Program-made: the position numbers and the translations under genes | The notes under the pieces: model-generated | The model's input: the letters and a program-made list of their open reading frames with translations, nothing else | Databases searched by the model: none | Told to the model about the DNA's origin: nothing | Shown: piece after piece, positions 60,577 to 64,000 of the stretch | How positions within the stretch are numbered: position 1 is the first letter of the stretch | How the letters are laid out: each line of letters starts with the position of its first letter | Source of the DNA: WSZJ01 sp964590435 | GTDB lineage: Bacteria; Planctomycetota; MHYJ01; WSZJ01 | Direction of reading: 5' to 3' | Length of the DNA: 64,000 nucleotides | NCBI GenBank assembly: GCA_964590435.1 | Contig: CAZPWT010000046.1 | Span: 1 to 64,000 of the forward strand

Positions 60577-61719
60577 TCAACACCCGATCACAAATCGGCT
60601 GCGCTTCCCGATCACGAACCGGACGACCCACACCGCGGCGAGCGACATGGCGACGACGATCGGCGTGAAGAGGAAGAGGGAGCTCCAGCCCGTGAAGAAT
60701 CCCGGGCCGAGGAGGCCTGCGGCGAGTTTGCGGAAGGCGTCGCGCGCAAAGGAGTGGAGAAAGAAAATGCCGAAGCTGGCGCCGGCGAGGTAGTCGAAAG
60801 GCCGGTGGAACGCGGGGTCCTGCCGCCTGAGAAAGGCGATCGCAAGGACGGTGAGGACGAGTTTGAGCGGCAGGTCCAGGTCGATGAGGCCGTTTTCGGT
60901 GCTGAAAGGGAGGGTCGAGAAGATGGCGCCGCGGGCGCCGAAGGCCATGAAATCAACGCCGAGGAGGGCGATGCACGCCACGGCGAGGGCCTCGAAGCCG
61001 TGGTCGGCGAGGGACAGCAGGCGCTCCCGGTACCGGCTCGCGAACATCCCCGCGAGGTAGGCGGGGGTGAAATACGCCAGGGCGTGACCGAGGTGGGTCA
61101 ACGTCGCGGGCCGGTGGCAGAACATCGCCGCGACGATCAGTGGCGGAAGCAGGACGTACATCCATGGGCGCCGGTCGACGTACAGCAGCAGGGGCGCCGC
61201 CAGGTACAGCACGGCGATCAGCGGCACGAACCACAGGGGCGCCGGATTGTGCGCGCCGGTCAGGAGCCCCGCGGCGGTCATCCGCGACACCGCCGCCAGG
61301 TCGCCCGCTTCCAGCGCCTTCATCCATGGCCGCCACAGCAGGAACGTCGGGATCGAGATCACCAGGTACGGCAGGATGACCCGCTGCAGCTTTCCCTTCA
61401 GGTAGTTCCCATACTGGAACGTCCCCGAGAGGTGCTGGAAGAGGAATCCGGAGATGAACAGGAAACTCACCGTCGCGTTCTCGATCAGGGCCTTGGCCAC
61501 CTGGATTCCCGCGGACGTCCCGGCCGGGGGCCGCGGCACGACGTGGGTCGCCACCACGGCCACGATCGCCAGCGCGCGGAAGCTGTGGATGTAGTCGAGC
61601 CGCGGCCGGGGACTCTCCGCATCGACGCTTCCCGCGGGCGAAGGTTCCTCTCCCGCCGGCGCGGGCTCGCTCAGAGCCGGACCCTTTCCCTCGGGTGCCG
61701 CAGCAGCACCTCGTTCCAC
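60577..61719 (-). CDS. membrane acyltransferase family 3 protein
   Basis: This encodes 380 residues from a GTG at 61719. About ten membrane helices are present. The family motif is at the start of the fold (DYIHSFRALAIVAVVATHVV, with the catalytic-type His in helix 1), followed by SFLFISGFLFQ and a GASFGIFFLHSF near the C-terminal end. These enzymes O-acylate sugars or lipids at the inner membrane. The 5' end overlaps the 3' end of the PafA-like gene by 49 bp, so the true start may be later. Confidence 0.85.
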   Translation of the reverse strand: MERGAAAAPEGKGPALSEPAPAGEEPSPAGSVDAESPRPRLDYIHSFRALAIVAVVATHVVPRPPAGTSAGIQVAKALIENATVSFLFISGFLFQHLSGTFQYGNYLKGKLQRVILPYLVISIPTFLLWRPWMKALEAGDLAAVSRMTAAGLLTGAHNPAPLWFVPLIAVLYLAAPLLLYVDRRPWMYVLLPPLIVAAMFCHRPATLTHLGHALAYFTPAYLAGMFASRYRERLLSLADHGFEALAVACIALLGVDFMAFGARGAIFSTLPFSTENGLIDLDLPLKLVLTVLAIAFLRRQDPAFHRPFDYLAGASFGIFFLHSFARDAFRKLAAGLLGPGFFTGWSSLFLFTPIVVAMSLAAVWVVRFVIGKRSRFVIGC

Positions 61720-63341
61720 GTCACTCGCGCTTCCCGCTCGTCGCCGCTGTGCCGCCGCACCGCCTCGCCGCGCGCCCGGGCCCTCGGAGAGGATGCCGGC
61801 TCACGCGCGGCCTTCGCCAGCTCCGGCGTGCCGAAGTAGGCGCGCGCCCGGCCGGCCTCGAGGAGCTTGCCTCCGTAGCCGCGGGCGCCGATCTCATGGA
61901 AGCGCGCGTCGATCTTGCGGGCGGCGGCGAGCGTGGCCGCGGAGCGCGGGACGCCTTTCCAGCCGCCGTCGGCCGCGAGCGCCTCGTCCACGAGGTCGCG
62001 CTTGGCGACCCAATCGAGGTCCTTGTAGAGGAGGTGCGGGTCCTCGGCGAGCGCGTCGAGGACGTATTTCCATTTCGACAGCACCTCGGCGGTCTCGGGC
62101 TCCGCGTTCTGCCCGCAGAATTTCTCCGCTTCGCCGAGGTAGTAGCGCTGCATCTCGAGCGCGGTCATCGCGGTCCCGTCGGCGAGGGGGATTTTCGCGG
62201 TGAGGGAAGGGTCGCCGTCGACGAGGGCGATCATTTCGCGGACGTCGCGCGGGGTGAGGTCGCGGAGCGGGTGGCCGGCCTCGATCATTCGGAGGACGAG
62301 GTCGGTGGTGCCGAGGCGCAGGGCCGTCGCCAGCCGCGACGTGTTCGAGTCCGCGAACAGCACCTGCATGCGCTTCCGGCGGCGCCAGAGGCTCCACGGT
62401 TCGCGGACGAAGTTCTTGAGGTCGAAGACGGGGCGGCGGGCGTCGTCCCAGTAGATGCCGGAGGCGAGGCGGATCGCGGGGGCTTTCTGGGAGAGGGCGA
62501 TGCCGGCGCCGTCGGCGGCGACGCGGCCGGGGCCGCAGAAGACGAGGCGGGAGACGAGGTGGGGAAGGGCGAGGCGGCGGGCGCGGGGGAAGGCGGTGGC
62601 GCAGAGGAGGAGGTCGTAAGCGCGGACCCACGGGACGGTGACGGCGTACGTCAGGTCCATGAGCCGGATGAGCGTCTCCTCGCGGACGAGCGCGCGCCCG
62701 AGCGCGAGGACGGCGTTGGCGCCGGCGCGGAACGGGCGGCCGAGAAGCGGCAGGGGCGCGAGCGCGGCGCAGAGCAGGTAGCAGGCGGCGGCGAGCAGGA
62801 ACGCGGAGTAGAGCACGAGCTTGAAGATCGACTCCGCGATGCGCAGCGGGATCCAGAAGGCGGGGAACGCGAATGCGAGAAGCACGGTCCGCCAGGCACC
62901 GGCCGGGTCGTCGACTTCGTAGTTCTCGTGCGATCCCCAGACGTTTCCCGCGGTGTCCGCGGCGGCCTTGCCGATGATCAGCTCCCCCTCGTACCCCTGC
63001 GTCCGCAGCCGGAACTCCGCTTCCGGGTGAGCCCTTCCCAGCAGCTCGTCCTGCGCATGGTGATAGCGCGCCGCCTCCAGCGGCCCGCGGCACTCCGGCG
63101 TCGCCATCTCCAGGAGCCCCGTCGAGAACCGCGCGGTCGGCGCTTCGTAATGCAGCAGCCCCCCCGTCGCCAGGAACACCCCGCCCTTGGGGACCGCCGC
63201 GGGAAGCGCCGGGATTTCGGCGCGGACGGCGGTCTCGACGGCTTCGTAGATGTCGCGGGGAAGCGGCGCTTTTCCGCCGGGTTCCCGCGGGACCCACGCC
63301 AGCGCGTATTCGGTCTCGACGCCGATGAGTCGCGGGTGCAT
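61671..63341 (-). CDS. pafA: Pup ligase/depupylase-family protein (PafA/Dop) with hydrophobic insertion
   Basis: This encodes 556 residues, full length. Family motifs in order: GVETEY (7-12, ATP/Mg Glu), TGLLEMATPEC (74-84), GSHENYEV (136-143), FADSNTSRLATALRLGTTDL (329-348), LDWVAKRDLVDEAL (442-455), RARAYFG (498-504) and the C-terminal WNEVLL. These match the carboxylate-amine ligase fold of PafA and Dop. Residues about 150-225 are an inserted, strongly hydrophobic region (for example ESIFKLVLYSAFLLAAACYL), absent from actinobacterial PafA, which could anchor the enzyme to the membrane. PafA joins Pup to lysines and Dop removes it. The gene follows the Pup-like gene by 32 bp. The PafA catalytic Asp may be Glu66 here by eye. 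Confidence 0.88.
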   Translation of the reverse strand: MHPRLIGVETEYALAWVPREPGGKAPLPRDIYEAVETAVRAEIPALPAAVPKGGVFLATGGLLHYEAPTARFSTGLLEMATPECRGPLEAARYHHAQDELLGRAHPEAEFRLRTQGYEGELIIGKAAADTAGNVWGSHENYEVDDPAGAWRTVLLAFAFPAFWIPLRIAESIFKLVLYSAFLLAAACYLLCAALAPLPLLGRPFRAGANAVLALGRALVREETLIRLMDLTYAVTVPWVRAYDLLLCATAFPRARRLALPHLVSRLVFCGPGRVAADGAGIALSQKAPAIRLASGIYWDDARRPVFDLKNFVREPWSLWRRRKRMQVLFADSNTSRLATALRLGTTDLVLRMIEAGHPLRDLTPRDVREMIALVDGDPSLTAKIPLADGTAMTALEMQRYYLGEAEKFCGQNAEPETAEVLSKWKYVLDALAEDPHLLYKDLDWVAKRDLVDEALAADGGWKGVPRSAATLAAARKIDARFHEIGARGYGGKLLEAGRARAYFGTPELAKAAREPASSPRARARGEAVRRHSGDEREARVTWNEVLLRHPRERVRL

Positions 63342-63373
63342 GCGAGGGCGCCGGAGGCCCTTCCGGCGGGCTG

Positions 63374-63535
63374 TTACTCGCCGCCGCCGGGAACGATCGC
63401 CGCCTTCAGGTACTCCTCGGGGCGGTTCTTCGCGTCTTTCGCGATCGCCGCGATCGCGGCGGCCGCGAGGTCGGCGGGAGGCGCGGCGGGGGGCGCAACG
63501 ACGGGCGTTTGGACCGGCTTCTCGTTTTCGGACAT
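63374..63535 (-). CDS. pup: Pup/UBact-like protein modifier ending in GGE
   Basis: This encodes 53 residues from the ATG at 63535, with AGAGG 6 nt upstream. It is Ala/Pro-rich at the start, then the C-terminal part reads NRPEEYLKAAIVPGGGE. This parallels the Pup C-terminus (EDFVRAYVQKGGQ), with a GG-Glu end that needs no deamidation before ligation. Pup is a disordered tag attached to lysines by PafA. The gene lies 32 bp upstream of a PafA/Dop-family gene on the same strand, which is strong context. UBact proteins of Gram-negative phyla have the same role. No proteasome gene is visible in the window. Confidence 0.85.
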   Translation of the reverse strand: MSENEKPVQTPVVAPPAAPPADLAAAAIAAIAKDAKNRPEEYLKAAIVPGGGE

Positions 63536-63652
63536 GTTTGCCTCTAACGTTGGGAGGAGACCCGGTCCTGCGCTCCGGGAAAGCGTGGCGGCGCTGCGCG
63601 GGCTTCCACCCCGCGCGACCCGTCCTTCCCGTCCGGCGTCCCTCACGTACCG

Positions 63653-63681
63653 AAAAAAACGGTAAGCCTGCCCGGGCGGGC
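63653..63681 (-). terminator. hairpin and T run after the DUF72 gene
   Basis: On the minus strand a 6-bp GC stem (63681-63676 with 63671-63666, 4-nt loop) is followed by TTACCG and a T7 run (63659-63653). The T run is itself framed by TACCG/CGGTA arms (63648-63664). It would separate the DUF72 transcript from the pup-pafA unit. Confidence 0.4.
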
Positions 63682-63711
63682 CGTCAACAGCGTTTCCGCG
63701 CGAGAATTCCG

Positions 63712-64000
63712 TTACTTCGCCGGGCCGATCGGCGCGCCGCCCTGCGCGGCCCAGATGCGCTTGAAGAGCGCGATCGAGGCCGGCGCGTGCCCCGCGTAGT
63801 GGTTGTTGAAGTACCCGTAGATCTCGTACTTCGGCGCAAAGTCGCGAACCGTCGCCACCCACGCCTCCGTCTCCGCCTGCCGGTCCACGACGACCTTGTC
63901 CCAGCTCTTCGTGATCTTCTCGATCCCCATCCGGTCCCCCAGCCACCGCGCGTAAATCCAGTCCGACGTCAAGAGGTCCATCCGCTTCCGGTACTCCGAC
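63712..64000 (-). CDS. DUF72 family protein, 3' part (runs off window)
   Basis: The frame is open from the window end to a TAA at 63714-63712, giving about 96 residues of the C-terminal part. The stretch SDWIYARWLGDR and GYFNNHYAGHAPASIALF match the conserved C-terminal motifs of DUF72 (YecE-type) TIM-barrel proteins, which are about 250-300 residues long. The ATG at 63981 is therefore internal and the true start lies outside the window. The function of the family is unknown. Confidence 0.88.
   Translation of the reverse strand, partial: SEYRKRMDLLTSDWIYARWLGDRMGIEKITKSWDKVVVDRQAETEAWVATVRDFAPKYEIYGYFNNHYAGHAPASIALFKRIWAAQGGAPIGPAK

Noticed and set aside
59608..63535. A continuous pupylation operon including the acyltransferase and SIMPL genes
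   Set aside because: The acyltransferase overlaps the ligase gene, but the SIMPL gene is 200 bp further on with its own leader, and neither family is known in pupylation. Only the tag and the ligase are supported.
1..64000. tRNA or rRNA genes, insertion sequences or prophage
   Set aside because: No tRNA-like T-loop/acceptor arrangement, rRNA stretch, transposase, integrase or phage structural gene was recognised while reading the gaps. A tRNAscan or Infernal run could still find one.

Overview
The window is high-GC bacterial DNA (roughly two thirds G+C or more by eye) with densely packed genes on both strands and many 1-4 nt stop/start overlaps (ATGA, GTGA, TAATG). The gene content points to the Planctomycetota or a related PVC-type Gram-negative lineage. 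The reasons are a MoxR/DUF58/von Willebrand factor A cluster with very long membrane-anchored vWA proteins, PQQ-type beta-propeller secreted proteins, a squalene-oxidase-repeat secreted protein, several secreted esterases, a matrixin with a CFI-box-like C-terminus, and a Pup-type (UBact-like) protein tag ending in GGE. This assignment is inference from gene families; no rRNA or tRNA gene was seen.

Layout. 1-14518: one long co-directional block with a small membrane protein, a PQQ-like propeller, MoxR ATPase, DUF58 protein, two vWA membrane proteins, a giant PQQ/TPR protein and a squalene-oxidase-repeat protein. It resembles a Bat/MoxR envelope system. 14574-26043 (+): a methyltransferase, a His-rich membrane protein, an esterase, a secreted protein, DNA polymerase III delta (holA), a zinc-ribbon protein, a Pro-rich single-pass protein, a LeuA-family synthase, and a ClpP-like protein with a long disordered arm and an apparently lost catalytic His. 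25968-33872 (-): an RNase H-like exonuclease, a GNAT, a secreted propeller-like protein, and a four-gene DevBCA/MacAB-type efflux set headed by its own TetR regulator. 33996-38250: mainly lipoproteins and secreted proteins, including a candidate NlpC/P60-like hydrolase and an esterase.

38324-38875 (-) is the most striking locus. An AhpD/carboxymuconolactone-decarboxylase-family gene is interrupted by one in-frame TGA exactly at the second position of its CxxC redox motif. A 7-bp hairpin with a 5-nt CGUGA loop follows 17 nt downstream, so the gene reads as a CxxU selenoprotein with a bacterial SECIS element. 39692-43473 (+): a SAM-I (S-box) riboswitch with its own terminator controls a hom-thrB-thrC threonine operon. 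43659-50633: an rRNA methyltransferase, the matrixin pair, a FAD reductase, a hydrolase fusion and a GNAT/RHH toxin-antitoxin module. 50761-60369: an ADP-ribosylglycohydrolase, an Fe-S/FAD oxidase pair, a GDSL esterase, a Bax-inhibitor-1 protein, an FKBP, an Old Yellow Enzyme and a SIMPL protein. 60577-64000 (-): a membrane acyltransferase, a full-length PafA/Dop-family ligase with an unusual hydrophobic insertion, the 53-residue Pup-like tag, and the 3' end of a DUF72 gene running off the window.

Three different intergenic palindromes (18400-18509, 43473-43636, 52695-52770) and two matching polypyrimidine tracts lie between co-directional genes. No selA/selB/selC/selD gene and no proteasome subunit or ATPase gene is visible here, so both the selenocysteine and pupylation claims depend on genes elsewhere in the genome. 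No stretch longer than 300 bases lacks a gene.
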